Shown here: piece by piece, positions 8,615 to 17,889 of the stretch
Layout of the letters: every line of letters begins with the position of its first letter
Numbering within the stretch: the first letter of the stretch is position 1
Source of the DNA: an uncultured Oceanospirillales bacterium
Lineage (GTDB): Bacteria > Pseudomonadota > Gammaproteobacteria > Xanthomonadales > SZUA-36
Length of the DNA: 64,000 nt
Reading direction: 5' to 3'
NCBI GenBank assembly: GCA_913055655.1
Contig: CAJXKA010000004.1
Location: 248,001-312,000 of the forward strand
Notes under the pieces: model-generated
Database searches by the model: none
Told to the model about the DNA's origin: nothing
Seen by the model: the letters and a program-made list of their open reading frames with translations, nothing else
Translations under genes and position numbers: made by a program

Positions 8615-9778
8615 CTATCCTTCGAAAGTTCCAGTCACAAGGGCGCGGCCATCGCGCACCATCCAGCGCCCGCGCGCCATCACGTGGCAGGGGCGATGCC
8701 GAGTATCCAGCACCACCAGGTCCGCATCCATGCCCACGGCAATGCGGCCCTTGCGCGGCAGGCGCAGCAGTTCGGCGACATTGCGGGTCAGGCAGGGCAG
8801 CACCGCGGCCAGGTCGTGACCGCGATCCAACAGCTCCGCCAGGGTGTCGGTGAGCCCGGCCGAAGTGGCGAAATCCATGCGCAGCATGCTGCCCTGGTTG
8901 TCGAAAACCGGCAGGCAGCCGCCACCATCGGAGCTGACCGTGAGGCGCTCGGCCGGCGCGCCGCTTTCATGGAAGCGTTCCCAGGCATCCGCTGCCGACC
9001 AGGCGTCCTCGTCCGGGCCCACCGGGAACGCGGTGACATCCACCGTGGTGCCGCCGGGCGCCAGCTCGCAGGCCTCTTCGAACAGCGCCTTGCGCCGATT
9101 AACGTGCGTCGGGTGAAACATCCGTGGCGGCAGCTCGGTATCGGCCAGCAGGCGACGCACCGGCTCCAGGCCACGTGGCCCATCGCCCAGGTGCAGGTGC
9201 ATGACCCCGGCCTTGCGGCTGAGCAGGCCCGCCACGTGCACTTCGGAGGCCACCCTCGCCAGTTCGTCGTGCGTGGGCTGGCTGGAGCGATGGTCGGAGA
9301 TGGCGATTTCACCAAGGCCGATGACCGGCCCCAGGCTGACGATGTCGCGGCGCACGCTGCCCGTCAGCGTGGTCGCCGGCAGGTGGTAGCCGCCGGTCCA
9401 GCACCAGGCCGACAGGCCCTCTTCGCGCAGCGCGCGTGTACGCGCCAGCAGGCTGGCGGTTGAACGGGTTTCATCGTCAGTGCCCAGCAGGCCGACCACG
9501 CTGGTGACGCCGTGCGCCGTGTAAGCACTGAGCGGTACCGGCATGGCCTGGGTGGAAAACCCGTCTTCGCCGCCGCCGCCGGTGACATGCACATGGGCGT
9601 CGACCAGGCCGGGCACCAGCGGCGCGCCCTGCAGGTCCAACCGCTCGGCCAGCAGGCGGGCGTCGACGTCGATCCGCTCGCGGTCCACGTGAAGCACGCG
9701 TCCAGCCCCGACCAGCAGGTGGCAGATGTCACGCGCTTCGGGCGCATACAGGTCGGCGTTCTCGATCAGGCTGAGCAT
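8615..9778 (-). CDS. iadA: Isoaspartyl dipeptidase (beta-aspartyl-peptidase)
   Basis: A 387-residue amidohydrolase-superfamily zinc peptidase. The metal motif DAHVHVTGG is near residue 61, a metal-ligand GEIAISDHR stretch follows around residue 175, and MHLHLGDG and FHPTHVNR supply further histidines. IadA-type enzymes hydrolyse beta-aspartyl dipeptides, and here the likely substrate is the beta-Asp-Arg released by CphB, giving free Asp and Arg. ATG 9778 is the first gene of the minus-strand cyanophycin operon. The promoter must lie in 9779-9935, shared with the divergent MFS gene. Confidence 0.93.
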   Translation of the reverse strand: MLSLIENADLYAPEARDICHLLVGAGRVLHVDRERIDVDARLLAERLDLQGAPLVPGLVDAHVHVTGGGGEDGFSTQAMPVPLSAYTAHGVTSVVGLLGTDDETRSTASLLARTRALREEGLSAWCWTGGYHLPATTLTGSVRRDIVSLGPVIGLGEIAISDHRSSQPTHDELARVASEVHVAGLLSRKAGVMHLHLGDGPRGLEPVRRLLADTELPPRMFHPTHVNRRKALFEEACELAPGGTTVDVTAFPVGPDEDAWSAADAWERFHESGAPAERLTVSSDGGGCLPVFDNQGSMLRMDFATSAGLTDTLAELLDRGHDLAAVLPCLTRNVAELLRLPRKGRIAVGMDADLVVLDTRHRPCHVMARGRWMVRDGRALVTGTFEG

Positions 9779-9935
9779 TGGGGGTGTCGCAGCGGGCTGG
9801 TAAGCAAGGCGCAGATTTTAAGGCATATGGCCGGCCAATTGTGAGACCGGCATCACGGCCGCCCGGCAAGCGCAGTCAATGGGGCGTGCTTGCGCACGGC
9901 GCTGTGCTAGGGTGCTTCGAAGCCCACGGCCGGGA

Positions 9936-11267
9936 GTGGTCATTTCTTCCAATACCCGCCATCGCATCCTGTACATGCTCGGCCTGGTCCTGGCCGGTGA
10001 GGCGGTCTTCGCCCTGCCGTTTCATGTCACCCGCTTTTTTCGCCCCACGGTGCTCGAGGTCTTTGGGCTCAGCAACTTGGAGCTGGGCACCGCGCAGGCG
10101 GTGTATGGCATCGTCGCGATGCTCGCGTATTTCCCCGGCGGGCCGCTGGCCGACCGGTTTTCCGCGCGAAAGCTGCTGGCGGTCTCGCTGTGGGCCACGG
10201 CGGCCGGTGGCCTCTACCTTTCGACGTTCCCCGGGTACGTCGGCGTATTGCTGGTCTGGGGCTTCTTCGGCCTGACCACCATCCTGCTGTTCTGGGCGGC
10301 GCTGATCCGCGCAACGCGGGACTGGGGTGGCGACGACGAGCAGGGCCGGGCCTATGGCCTGCTCGATAGTGGCCGCGGCATCCTGGCGGCGGGACTCGCA
10401 TCCATCGGCGCCGCCGCGTTCGGGTTCATGTTTCCGGAGGGCAGTGCGGCGGCCGGGATGGAAGAGCGCCAGGCCGCACTACGGATGATCATCCTGGGCT
10501 ATACCGTGGTGACCGCCGGCTGCGGCGTGTTTGTATGGTTTGCGCTGACCGATGGTCGCCCCGCGGACGAGGCTGAGGCGGAACAATGGAACCCCGACCG
10601 CGAGCCCGTCATGGCGCATATCCGCGAGGTCTTGCGCCTGCCGGCCGTGTGGATGACCGCCCTGGTCGTGATCTGCGCCTACGTCGCCTACAAGGGCTTT
10701 GATAACTACGCGCTGTACGCGGTCCAGGGCTGGGGCGTGTCACCGGAAGAGGCCGCCCGGATCACGGCCATCGGCGCCTGGATGCGGCCCATCGGCGCGC
10801 TCGGTTTCGGCCTGCTCGGCGACCGCTACCTGGTCTCGCGCATGACGATGGTCTGTTTCGCGATGCTGCTGGTATCGCAACTGCTGTTCGTGTTCGTTGA
10901 ACCCGCACCCGGCATCGCCTGGCTGTTGATATCGAACATCCTGGTGGGCAGCCTGGCGATGTTCGGGCTGCGCGGGCTTTACTTCGCCCTGCTTGAAGAG
11001 GCCGCCGTGCCCGACGCGGTCACGGGTACGGCGGTGGGGCTGGTTTCTGTGCTGGGTTTCACCCCGGACATTTTTGTCAGCTACGCTGGCGGGGTGATCC
11101 TGGATGCGTCCCCGGGGCTGGCCGGGCACCGCCACTATTTCGCCTTCCTGGCCGCCTTCGCGGCACTGGGCCTGGCCACCAGCGCTGTGCTGTATCGCCG
11201 CCTGCACGGCGCCGGGCCACGTGTACCGGAAACGCCGCATGGTGAAGCGCGAACTAAGGGCGGGTGA
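9936..11267 (+). CDS. Major facilitator superfamily transporter
   Basis: About 443 residues with roughly twelve hydrophobic segments starting at ILYMLGLVLAG, and the loop 2-3 signature as PGGPLADRFSARK, typical of MFS secondary carriers of the inner membrane. GTG 9936 is chosen because residues encoded from the alternative ATG 9879 are Arg/Cys-rich and unlike a membrane protein start; neither has a clear ribosome site. It is divergent from the cyanophycin operon, so uptake or export of an amino acid or dipeptide tied to that operon is possible but not shown. The last 14 bp overlap the convergent next gene. Confidence 0.82.
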   Translation: MVISSNTRHRILYMLGLVLAGEAVFALPFHVTRFFRPTVLEVFGLSNLELGTAQAVYGIVAMLAYFPGGPLADRFSARKLLAVSLWATAAGGLYLSTFPGYVGVLLVWGFFGLTTILLFWAALIRATRDWGGDDEQGRAYGLLDSGRGILAAGLASIGAAAFGFMFPEGSAAAGMEERQAALRMIILGYTVVTAGCGVFVWFALTDGRPADEAEAEQWNPDREPVMAHIREVLRLPAVWMTALVVICAYVAYKGFDNYALYAVQGWGVSPEEAARITAIGAWMRPIGALGFGLLGDRYLVSRMTMVCFAMLLVSQLLFVFVEPAPGIAWLLISNILVGSLAMFGLRGLYFALLEEAAVPDAVTGTAVGLVSVLGFTPDIFVSYAGGVILDASPGLAGHRHYFAFLAAFAALGLATSAVLYRRLHGAGPRVPETPHGEARTKGG

Positions 11268-12000
11268 CGTCGAACACACCAGCCGGCAACGGCGCGTCGA
11301 ACGTGAACGACGACACCATCACCAGGCCACCGGGCAATTCGTTCTCCATCAGCAGCGGCCGATTGTCAGACGGGTCCACCCACAGCTCGAATTCGCCACT
11401 CGGCAATGACAGGCCCCAGCCCATGGCGTCAACGCCTTTGATGACACGGCGTTCTTCCAGCACCTTTGCCTGGCCCTGGAAATCGCGCAGTTCCTGCAAC
11501 CAGCCCAGCTCCTGTTCCAGCGGCACCTCGGCCTGGCCCAGGCCGATGGCCCGGCTCATGACCTGGCCGCCGGGCAGCAGGGTGTGCATCCGGTCATTCT
11601 TCGGGTCGACGATGTGGGTGATCGGCGGCACCTCGACGCGGGTAGTGCCATCGGCGTCGGTCCAGACCTGCAACCGGGCCAGTTCGGCATCGCCCTGCCA
11701 GGTGGTCATCACCAGGTGCAGGGTCCTGTAGTGCTCGAACCAGGCCTGGGCCTGTGCGATGCCACCGCCGTAGCGCTGCGGTAACAAGGTGGGCGCCACC
11801 GACAGCAGCAGCGCGATAGCGGCCACACCGGCGGTGACGCCCGCCAGGCGCAGCCAGCCTGAACGCGCTTTAAGCGGCTCGCGTCGGGCCGGAAGTGAAT
11901 CGACCAGCCGCTCACGGGCGACCGCCAGCTCGGTTTCGTCCACGTCATCACGCGTGGACTGGATGTATTCGTCGATGTTGATGGGCATATTCATGTTCAT
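11254..12000 (-). CDS. Single-pass membrane protein paired with a sigma factor (probable anti-sigma or envelope sensor)
   Basis: A 248-residue protein with a cytoplasmic N-terminal arm of about 50 residues, one membrane segment near residues 50-70 (LRLAGVTAGVAAIALLL) and a periplasmic domain. The periplasmic part has alternating beta-strand character (HLVMTTWQG, LQVWTDADGTTR, GEFELWVDP), reminiscent of LolA/RseB-like or DUF2092-type folds. Its start overlaps the sigma factor stop by 4 bp (ATGA), so the two are translationally coupled. That layout is typical of sigma/anti-sigma pairs, but no zinc-binding anti-sigma motif is visible. The anti-sigma role is inference. Confidence 0.75.
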   Translation of the reverse strand: MNMNMPINIDEYIQSTRDDVDETELAVARERLVDSLPARREPLKARSGWLRLAGVTAGVAAIALLLSVAPTLLPQRYGGGIAQAQAWFEHYRTLHLVMTTWQGDAELARLQVWTDADGTTRVEVPPITHIVDPKNDRMHTLLPGGQVMSRAIGLGQAEVPLEQELGWLQELRDFQGQAKVLEERRVIKGVDAMGWGLSLPSGEFELWVDPSDNRPLLMENELPGGLVMVSSFTFDAPLPAGVFDVTRP

Positions 12001-12575
12001 TCAGCTCCGTCGTGTTCGGGTTTCAGCGAGGGGTCAATGAGCGCACACATGCGCTGGCGGACACGGTGCAGGGCCACGCTCACCGCGTTCTCGCTCATGT
12101 CCAATTGCCGGGCGATGTCTTTTTGCGGCAGGTCAGCCAGGTAAAACAGGCTGAACAGCGAGGCATCGCGCCCTGAGAGCTGCGCCAGCGCCTGGCGCAA
12201 CGCGGCGGCCTGTTCGCCCTGCACCGTGTGGGATTCGGGGCCATGATGCGTGGTGGGCTCTTCGGCCTCGCCGCTCTCCCGGCGGCGGCGCACCACGTCG
12301 ATGGCGCGGTTCACGGCCATGGTCTTCAGCAGCGCGGGCCAGCTCTCAACATCCTTCGGTGGGGACCGCAACAGCTTCTCGGCAATGTCATGCGCCACGT
12401 CCTGCGCGTCGTCCATGTTGCCCAGCACGCGGGCGGCCGAGCGGAGCACCAGGCCGGCGTGGGCCTGGAGCGCGTCGAGCGCCTCGTCGCGCTGCGGGCG
12501 GTCAAAAATTCCTGTCAGTATTCCGGGCACGGCCATCCTCTGCGTATTGCCGCGCCACCTGGCCTCGATGGGCAT
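11997..12575 (-). CDS. ECF-type RNA polymerase sigma factor
   Basis: About 192 residues. Region 2 is visible as the helix with DAQDVAHDIAEKLL followed by NRAIDVVRRRRE, and region 4 as ALAQLSGRDASLFSLFYLADL then KDIARQLDMSENAVSVALHRVRQRM, a sigma-70 HTH. ATG 12575 is preferred because AGGA lies 8 nt upstream; the frame is open to 12659. It is co-transcribed with, and overlaps, the downstream membrane protein gene, which probably regulates it. The target regulon is unknown. Confidence 0.87.
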   Translation of the reverse strand: MPIEARWRGNTQRMAVPGILTGIFDRPQRDEALDALQAHAGLVLRSAARVLGNMDDAQDVAHDIAEKLLRSPPKDVESWPALLKTMAVNRAIDVVRRRRESGEAEEPTTHHGPESHTVQGEQAAALRQALAQLSGRDASLFSLFYLADLPQKDIARQLDMSENAVSVALHRVRQRMCALIDPSLKPEHDGAE

Positions 12576-12701
12576 GGGCACGTTCCTGTGTGGGTTCACA
12601 GGAGGTGACGGACGGGCAGGAAAAACCTTACAGCAAGATGTGCGGGAAACTGTGAACACTCAGCACCAGGCGCATGGGCCTGATGCTGGTGGTTCGATGC
12701 G

Positions 12702-13136
12702 TTAGGGCGTTGTCGTCCGGAGAATGCGCATGGTGTCATAGTCCATTGGCGCATCGGGCGTGAAATAGCGGTTCAGCTGGTCAGCCACCAGGTGTGTTTC
12801 CGTCGACGAGATCTCCTGCTCCAGGTCGGAAACCACGGCAGTCATCTGGCGGCAATCCACGGGATCGGCGGTGTACTCACGGTTCAGGGCCGCGACATGG
12901 GACTGGTACGGTTTCCCTGCGACCCGGTTGAGTTTGCGCAGGTACCTGACGTCCAGCTTGATCGCTTGCCGGGTATCGGCATCAAGCATATCCGCCTGGA
13001 AGCAGGCTTCGCTCATCACCTCGACAAGCGCCAGGGTCCGCGCATCGCGATCCACGCCTGCCATCGCCGGTGTGATCACCACCGTGCCCGTCAATGCAGC
13101 GCAGCAGAATACCAGTCTTGTGACTCGTGCTTTCAT
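12702..13136 (-). CDS. Small secreted protein of unknown function
   Basis: A 144-residue protein with a Sec signal peptide (MKARVTRLVFCCAALTGTVV...MAG, cleavage expected near residue 26). The mature part is helical, with two cysteines (EACFQ and VDCRQ) that could form a disulfide in the periplasm. ATG 13136 is preceded by GGAG 7 nt upstream. An in-frame start at 13184 would bury the signal peptide and is rejected. I recognise no family. It is divergent from the EamA transporter gene. Confidence 0.7.
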   Translation of the reverse strand: MKARVTRLVFCCAALTGTVVITPAMAGVDRDARTLALVEVMSEACFQADMLDADTRQAIKLDVRYLRKLNRVAGKPYQSHVAALNREYTADPVDCRQMTAVVSDLEQEISSTETHLVADQLNRYFTPDAPMDYDTMRILRTTTP

Positions 13137-13236
13137 GTCGTTGCTCCTTCCGTGTGATGACGACCCATCTGGGTACCGATGCATCGTATGATCCTGTTTT
13201 CAGCATATCCCAAACTCGCAGGACCGCCAAAACGCC

Positions 13237-14154
13237 GTGAACGCCAAGGACCGCAAGGGTATTTTTTTCGCGCTGACCGGGTTCAGCATGTTTTCCATCG
13301 GCGACCTCATCATCAAGTTCCTGGCCGAGGACGGCTTCGGCGCCGCGGAGATCGCGTTTTTCCTGCAGCTGTTCTTCCTGCCGATGCTGTTGCTGCTGTC
13401 GCCGTGGCTCGGCGGCATCAACGCGGCACTGCGAACGAAAAAGCTGGGGCTGCACCTGGCGCGCTCGCTGTGTGGCGTGCTGATTTTCTTCCTGATGATC
13501 AATGGCTTCGCGAAGCTGGGGCTGGCGCTGTCGTACACGCTGATCTTCGCCGGGCCGTTTTTCGCCACGGTGCTGTCGGCGATCTTCCTGAAGGAGTACG
13601 TGGGTCGCTATCGCTGGATTTCACTGGTGGCGGGGTTCATCGGCATCATCGTGGTGCTGCGGCCCAGCACCGAGAACCTGGACCTGACGGCGCTGGGCAT
13701 CCTGCTGGCGGCGCTCCTGTTCGCAGTGACGACCATCCTGGCGCGTCGCATCGGCGAAAACGAACCGCTGCTGGCCTTCTCGCTGTTCGGTTCGGTGGTG
13801 TCGATGACCGTGTTCGCGGGCCTGACCTTCTGGGACGGGGAGGCGATGATCCCGGCCGGCCGGCAATGGGGCCTGCTGGCGCTGATCGCCGTGTTCCACG
13901 TGACCGGCAGCCTGATGACGGCGCGCGCGTTCTCAATGACGGAAACCGCGCTGGTCGCGCCGTTCCACTATGTCCAGCTGCTGTGGGGCACGCTCTTCGG
14001 CGTGCTGATCTTCGCCAACGTGCCGGACATCTGGACCGGCGTGGGCGCCAGCATCATCGTCATGAGCGGCCTGTTCCTGATCTACCGCGAGTACGTGCGC
14101 CATCGCACGCTGACCGCCGGCGTGACGTCGCACGGTGGGTTCGGGCAGGACTGA
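13237..14154 (+). CDS. EamA/DMT-family inner-membrane transporter
   Basis: A 305-residue protein from a GTG start with about ten transmembrane segments in two EamA halves. The first half includes GDLIIKFLAED and ALSYTLIFAGPFFATVLSAIFLKE, the typical end-of-half motif; the second half mirrors it with TALVAPFHYVQLLWGTLFGVLIF. EamA proteins export or import small metabolites such as amino acids, nucleosides or purine derivatives. The substrate cannot be inferred. It is convergent with the SMP-30-like gene, leaving a gap of about 20 bp. Confidence 0.88.
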   Translation: MNAKDRKGIFFALTGFSMFSIGDLIIKFLAEDGFGAAEIAFFLQLFFLPMLLLLSPWLGGINAALRTKKLGLHLARSLCGVLIFFLMINGFAKLGLALSYTLIFAGPFFATVLSAIFLKEYVGRYRWISLVAGFIGIIVVLRPSTENLDLTALGILLAALLFAVTTILARRIGENEPLLAFSLFGSVVSMTVFAGLTFWDGEAMIPAGRQWGLLALIAVFHVTGSLMTARAFSMTETALVAPFHYVQLLWGTLFGVLIFANVPDIWTGVGASIIVMSGLFLIYREYVRHRTLTAGVTSHGGFGQD

Positions 14155-14175
14155 GTCCCTCGGTCAGCTGTGTCG

Positions 14176-15018
14176 TCAGTCTGTGACGAGCCGGTAAGCC
14201 GCCACGGTGTTCTCCCAGAAGCCGGGGAAAAAGGCGATGCGGTTGACCGGGTCATAGCCCATGTCGGCGGCCACGATCGTGCCGGACTCGTCGTCCAGCT
14301 GGGCGACCTCGCCATCCCGGGTCACGTGGAAGACCGGACCCTTCCAGCACGACACCAGCCACGAATCGGCGTCGATGCGTTCGACGCCATCCACGCGGCC
14401 TTCAATGCCGCTGGCGAGCGTGGTGTACGCGCCATCTTCGCCGACCAGGTGCAGGCCGCCGTCGGCCACGAAGAACAGTTCGCCATCGCTGTAAAGCACG
14501 CCGTTCAGGGCCGTCAGGCCGTCGACGATGGTCGTGAATTCACCATCGGCCAGTTCGTGGACCAGGCCTTTCTTCGAATCGGTGACGTACAGCACGCCGC
14601 CCTCGCCCAGGCTGATGTCGTTGATGTTGCCGGCGCCCGGCACCGGCAGCCGGTCGATGATGACGCCTTTTTCGATATCGATGGTGACCACGTCGTCGTT
14701 GTCGGTGACGTACAGCCGGTCACCGGCCAGGGCCATGCCCTTGGGCCCGTTCAGGCCGTCGACCCACTCCACCTCGATGATGTTGCCGTCCAGGTCCAGG
14801 CGGCCGATTGAACCCACACCGTCGTTCTCCCAGGGCTGGGTGCCATCGATATTGGACACGTAGAGCACTTTCCGGCCCGCGTCGTAAAGCACCGACTCCG
14901 GCACTTTCAGCGTGGCCTCGGTCTGCCAGAGCTTCTCCAGGCGGGGCTCGGCAGCGGCCAGCGGCGTTGCGAGCAGGGTGGCGGCCATCATGGCCGGGCA
15001 TGTTTTGAGATTCATCAT
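14176..15018 (-). CDS. Exported SMP-30/gluconolactonase-like beta-propeller protein
   Basis: About 280 residues from ATG 15018, with a signal peptide (MMNLKTCPAMMAATLLATPLAAA). The mature domain repeats beta-propeller strands such as VLYVSNIDG, LYVTDNDDVVTID, VLYVTDSKKGLVHEL and LFFVADGG, as in SMP-30/strictosidine-synthase-like six-bladed propellers, which commonly bind a divalent metal and may act as lactonases. AGGGA sits 6 nt before the ATG. The open frame extends to 15285, but upstream residues are not protein-like. Substrate unknown; periplasmic location expected. Confidence 0.84.
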   Translation of the reverse strand: MMNLKTCPAMMAATLLATPLAAAEPRLEKLWQTEATLKVPESVLYDAGRKVLYVSNIDGTQPWENDGVGSIGRLDLDGNIIEVEWVDGLNGPKGMALAGDRLYVTDNDDVVTIDIEKGVIIDRLPVPGAGNINDISLGEGGVLYVTDSKKGLVHELADGEFTTIVDGLTALNGVLYSDGELFFVADGGLHLVGEDGAYTTLASGIEGRVDGVERIDADSWLVSCWKGPVFHVTRDGEVAQLDDESGTIVAADMGYDPVNRIAFFPGFWENTVAAYRLVTD

Positions 15019-15216
15019 TCTTTGTCCCTGCGATCGAGTTTCGATCGCAAAATATACCTCTCCGTAACGCGGCCTGCAGCGAGAGGGCGGCTGGTGCGGG
15101 ACGGAAGGCGATCTCGCCGTCTGCCACCGCCAGCCTCCTGCGCTCCCGCATGCATGAAATATCCGCGGCGAGCACGTATGTTTAGCAGTGAACCCCAACG
15201 GAAACAGGAGATCTGT

Positions 15217-15648
15217 ATGCGAATTCTGACGATTTTGGCCGCAATGTGCTGTGCAACCGCCATGGCCGGCGAGCCGGCGCTGCATTCAACGCACGACAGC
15301 GCATCGCTGGAATGGGGCCCCTGTCCGCCATTCTTCGCCGAGGGTTGCGGCGTCGCGGTGCTGCACGCCAACGAGGACGGCACCGGCGCCGACGTGTTCT
15401 TCAGGTACCCGGCCGGTGAATCGTTCGTCGAGCACTGGCACACCTCGGCCGAGCGCATGGTGCTGGTCCAGGGCCGGATGGACGTGACCTACGAAGGCCA
15501 GGACACGACCACGCTGAACGTGGGTGACTACGCCTTCGGGCCAGCGAAACACAAACACCACGGCGCCTGCGTCAGCGACGACGACTGCATCCTGTTTATC
15601 GCCTTCAACCAGGCCATCGACGCGCACGAAGTGGCCTCCACTGACTGA
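15217..15648 (+). CDS. Exported cupin-domain protein
   Basis: A 143-residue protein with a signal peptide (MRILTILAAMCCATAMAG) followed by one cupin barrel. Cupin motif 1 appears as PAGESFVEHWHTSAERMVLVQG and motif 2 as VGDYAFGPAKHKHHGAC, with histidines suitable for a metal site. AGGAG lies 6 nt before ATG 15217; the frame is open from 15022, but that would skip the signal peptide. It is divergent from the SMP-30-like gene. Paired cysteines in the mature part (PPFF region and SDDDC) may form disulfides. Enzymatic activity unknown. Confidence 0.85.
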   Translation: MRILTILAAMCCATAMAGEPALHSTHDSASLEWGPCPPFFAEGCGVAVLHANEDGTGADVFFRYPAGESFVEHWHTSAERMVLVQGRMDVTYEGQDTTTLNVGDYAFGPAKHKHHGACVSDDDCILFIAFNQAIDAHEVASTD

Positions 15649-15755
15649 TTCTTGACGCTGCCGGTAACGGCGGCGATTCCAACGCCCTGAAGCCCGCCGG
15701 CCCGGTCCCGGGTCGGCGGGTGCCCTATACTGTGGGTTCGCAATCAGGGGGCCCC

Positions 15756-17819
15756 ATGTCCGAAGAAAAAGCCGAACAAAGCAACAACTCCACCATCCTC
15801 GTTCCCGTCTTTATTCCCGCTGTCGCCGTGATCCTGTTATTGGTCATCGGCACGATCAGCAACCCCGACCTCGCCGGTTCCGTCTTTTCCGCCACGCTGT
15901 CCTGGATCACCAACACTTTCGGCTGGTTCTACATGCTGTCGGTGGCGTTTTTCCTGGTGTTTATCGTCGGCGTGGCGCTGAGCCGCTGGGGCAACATCAA
16001 GCTGGGGCCGGACCACGCCGACGCGCAGTACAGCTTTCCCGCCTGGTTCGCGATGCTGTTCTCCGCGGGCTATGGCATCGCGCTGCTGTTCTTTGGCGTG
16101 GCCGAGCCGGTGCTGCATTACGCCGAGCCGCCGCGCGGCGCGCCGGAAACCGTCGACGCCGCCGAGCAGGCCATGCAGATCGCGTTCTTTCACTGGGGCT
16201 TCCACATCTGGGCGATCTACGGCCTGGTGGGACTGGTGCTGGCGTATTTTGCTTTCCGACACGGCCTGCCGCTGTCGATTCGCTCCGCGCTGTATCCGCT
16301 GATTCGGGACAGGATCTACGGCCCGATCGGGCATGCCGTCGACGTGTTCGCCATCCTCGGCACGATGTTCGGCATCGCCACCACGCTGGGCCTGTCGGTG
16401 GCGCAGATGAATGCCGGCATCAACTATTTATGGCCGGGCGTGCCGGTCAACATCACCGTGCAGATTTGTATCATCGCCTTCGTCACCGGCCTGGCGATCA
16501 TCTCGGTGGTGGCCGGCATGGACAAGGGCGTGAAACGGCTGTCGATCCTGAACATGACGCTGGCCGTGTTTTTGATGTCGTTCGTGTTTATCGTCGGGCC
16601 GACGGTGCACATCCTGGAAACCTTCCTGCAGAACACCGGCAGCTACCTGAACACCATCATCGCGCGCACCTTCAACCTGCAGGCCTACTCGCGCGGCGAC
16701 TGGATCGGTAACTGGACGCTGTTCATCTTCGGCTGGACCATCGCCTGGGCGCCGTTCGTGGGGCTGTTCATCGCCAAGATCAGCCGCGGCCGGACCATCC
16801 GCGAGTTCGTGCTGGGCGTGATGTTCGTGCCGTCCATTTTCACGTTCCTGTGGTTCTCGGTGTTCGGCGACACCGCGCTGCAGCAGATCATCGAGCAGGG
16901 CTATACCGCGCTGATCGCGGAGGTGCAGGCCGACCAGGCCATCGCCCTGTTCAAGCTCTACGAGGTGCTGCCGTGGACCTCCATCCTGTCGTTCATCACC
17001 GTGCTGCTGATCATGACGTTCTTCGTCACCTCGTCGGACTCCGGATCACTGGTGATCGACTCGCTGGCCTCCGGCGGGGCCATGCACACACCGGCCTGGC
17101 AGCGGGTCTTCTGGGCGTCATCCGAGGGCATCCTGGCCGCGGCGCTGTTGCTGGCCGGCGGGCTCAGCGCGCTGCAGACGATGACCATCGTCACCGCGCT
17201 GCCGTTTTCCATCATCATGATCGTGGCGGCGGTGGGCATGTGGCGGGCGCTGGTGGTGGAAGGCCATCACAGCGAGAGCCTGGATACCGACATCCAGCAG
17301 CGCTTCTCCGGCACTTCCGGGCCTAGCCTGTGGCGCCGGCGGCTGGAGGGGCTGGTGAATTTCCCCGACCGCGAGGAAGTGTGGGAATTCATGTCCACCA
17401 CGGTCAGCAAGGCGATGCACCGGGTGGCGCGCGAACTGGTGAAGCAGGACTGGGACGCCCAGGTCCACGTGGACGAGGATCGCGACCGGCTGTACCTGGA
17501 GGTCATTAAGGAAGACCTGGTCGACTTCGTCTACGAGATCCGCATGATCGAGGAGGACCTGCCGGACTTTGCCTACCCGGAAATGCCGCGCGACGACGAT
17601 GACCTGCTGCATCACTACCGCGCGGTGGTCTTCCTGCGCCGCGGTGGCCAGTCCTACGACATCTACGGGCTGGACCAACAGGACATCATCTCCGACATCC
17701 TCGACCAGTTCGAGAAGCACCTGCGTTTCCTGCACATTTCACCCGGCAGCCTGCCCTGGCGCATGGAAGCCCACGACGACATGCTGACCACGCCGCCCGA
17801 GCCGCCGGAAGAGAAGTGA
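15756..17819 (+). CDS. BCCT-family betaine/carnitine/choline transporter
   Basis: A 687-residue, twelve-helix sodium- or proton-coupled symporter for quaternary ammonium compounds in the inner membrane. Family landmarks are GIALLFFGVAEPVLHY near residue 107, the long FGWTIAWAPFVGLFIAKISRG stretch (split here by position only) near residue 330, and FFVTSSDSGSLVID. A cytoplasmic tail of about 170 residues follows the last helix and is acidic, as in BetT-type osmosensing members. ATG 15756 follows CAGGGGG; GTG 15720 is an unlikely alternative. It could supply glycine betaine for osmoprotection. Confidence 0.94.
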   Translation: MSEEKAEQSNNSTILVPVFIPAVAVILLLVIGTISNPDLAGSVFSATLSWITNTFGWFYMLSVAFFLVFIVGVALSRWGNIKLGPDHADAQYSFPAWFAMLFSAGYGIALLFFGVAEPVLHYAEPPRGAPETVDAAEQAMQIAFFHWGFHIWAIYGLVGLVLAYFAFRHGLPLSIRSALYPLIRDRIYGPIGHAVDVFAILGTMFGIATTLGLSVAQMNAGINYLWPGVPVNITVQICIIAFVTGLAIISVVAGMDKGVKRLSILNMTLAVFLMSFVFIVGPTVHILETFLQNTGSYLNTIIARTFNLQAYSRGDWIGNWTLFIFGWTIAWAPFVGLFIAKISRGRTIREFVLGVMFVPSIFTFLWFSVFGDTALQQIIEQGYTALIAEVQADQAIALFKLYEVLPWTSILSFITVLLIMTFFVTSSDSGSLVIDSLASGGAMHTPAWQRVFWASSEGILAAALLLAGGLSALQTMTIVTALPFSIIMIVAAVGMWRALVVEGHHSESLDTDIQQRFSGTSGPSLWRRRLEGLVNFPDREEVWEFMSTTVSKAMHRVARELVKQDWDAQVHVDEDRDRLYLEVIKEDLVDFVYEIRMIEEDLPDFAYPEMPRDDDDLLHHYRAVVFLRRGGQSYDIYGLDQQDIISDILDQFEKHLRFLHISPGSLPWRMEAHDDMLTTPPEPPEEK

Positions 17820-17823
17820 ACGA

Positions 17824-17885
17824 CTCGGGGTGGGGTCAGAGTGGAGTCAGAGTCGACTCTGACTCCACTCTGACCCCACCCCGAG
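17824..17885. repeat. Perfect 62-bp palindrome between convergent genes
   Basis: Two 31-bp arms meet without spacer at 17854/17855 and are exact reverse complements. Each arm holds two copies of GTCAGAGT separated by GG-A, so there is internal direct repetition as well. It begins 4 bp after the BCCT stop and ends 4 bp before the GH5 stop, where a bidirectional terminator would sit. GTCAGAGT/ACTCTGAC motifs of this kind are common in REP-type palindromes of gammaproteobacteria. No T-run follows the stem, so ordinary intrinsic termination is not obvious. Confidence 0.9.
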
Positions 17886-17889
17886 CCCC

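Noticed and set aside
12576..12659. Upstream start for the sigma factor
   Set aside because: The extension (SRTSCCKVFPARPS...) has no sigma-like content, while ATG 12575 has a good ribosome site.
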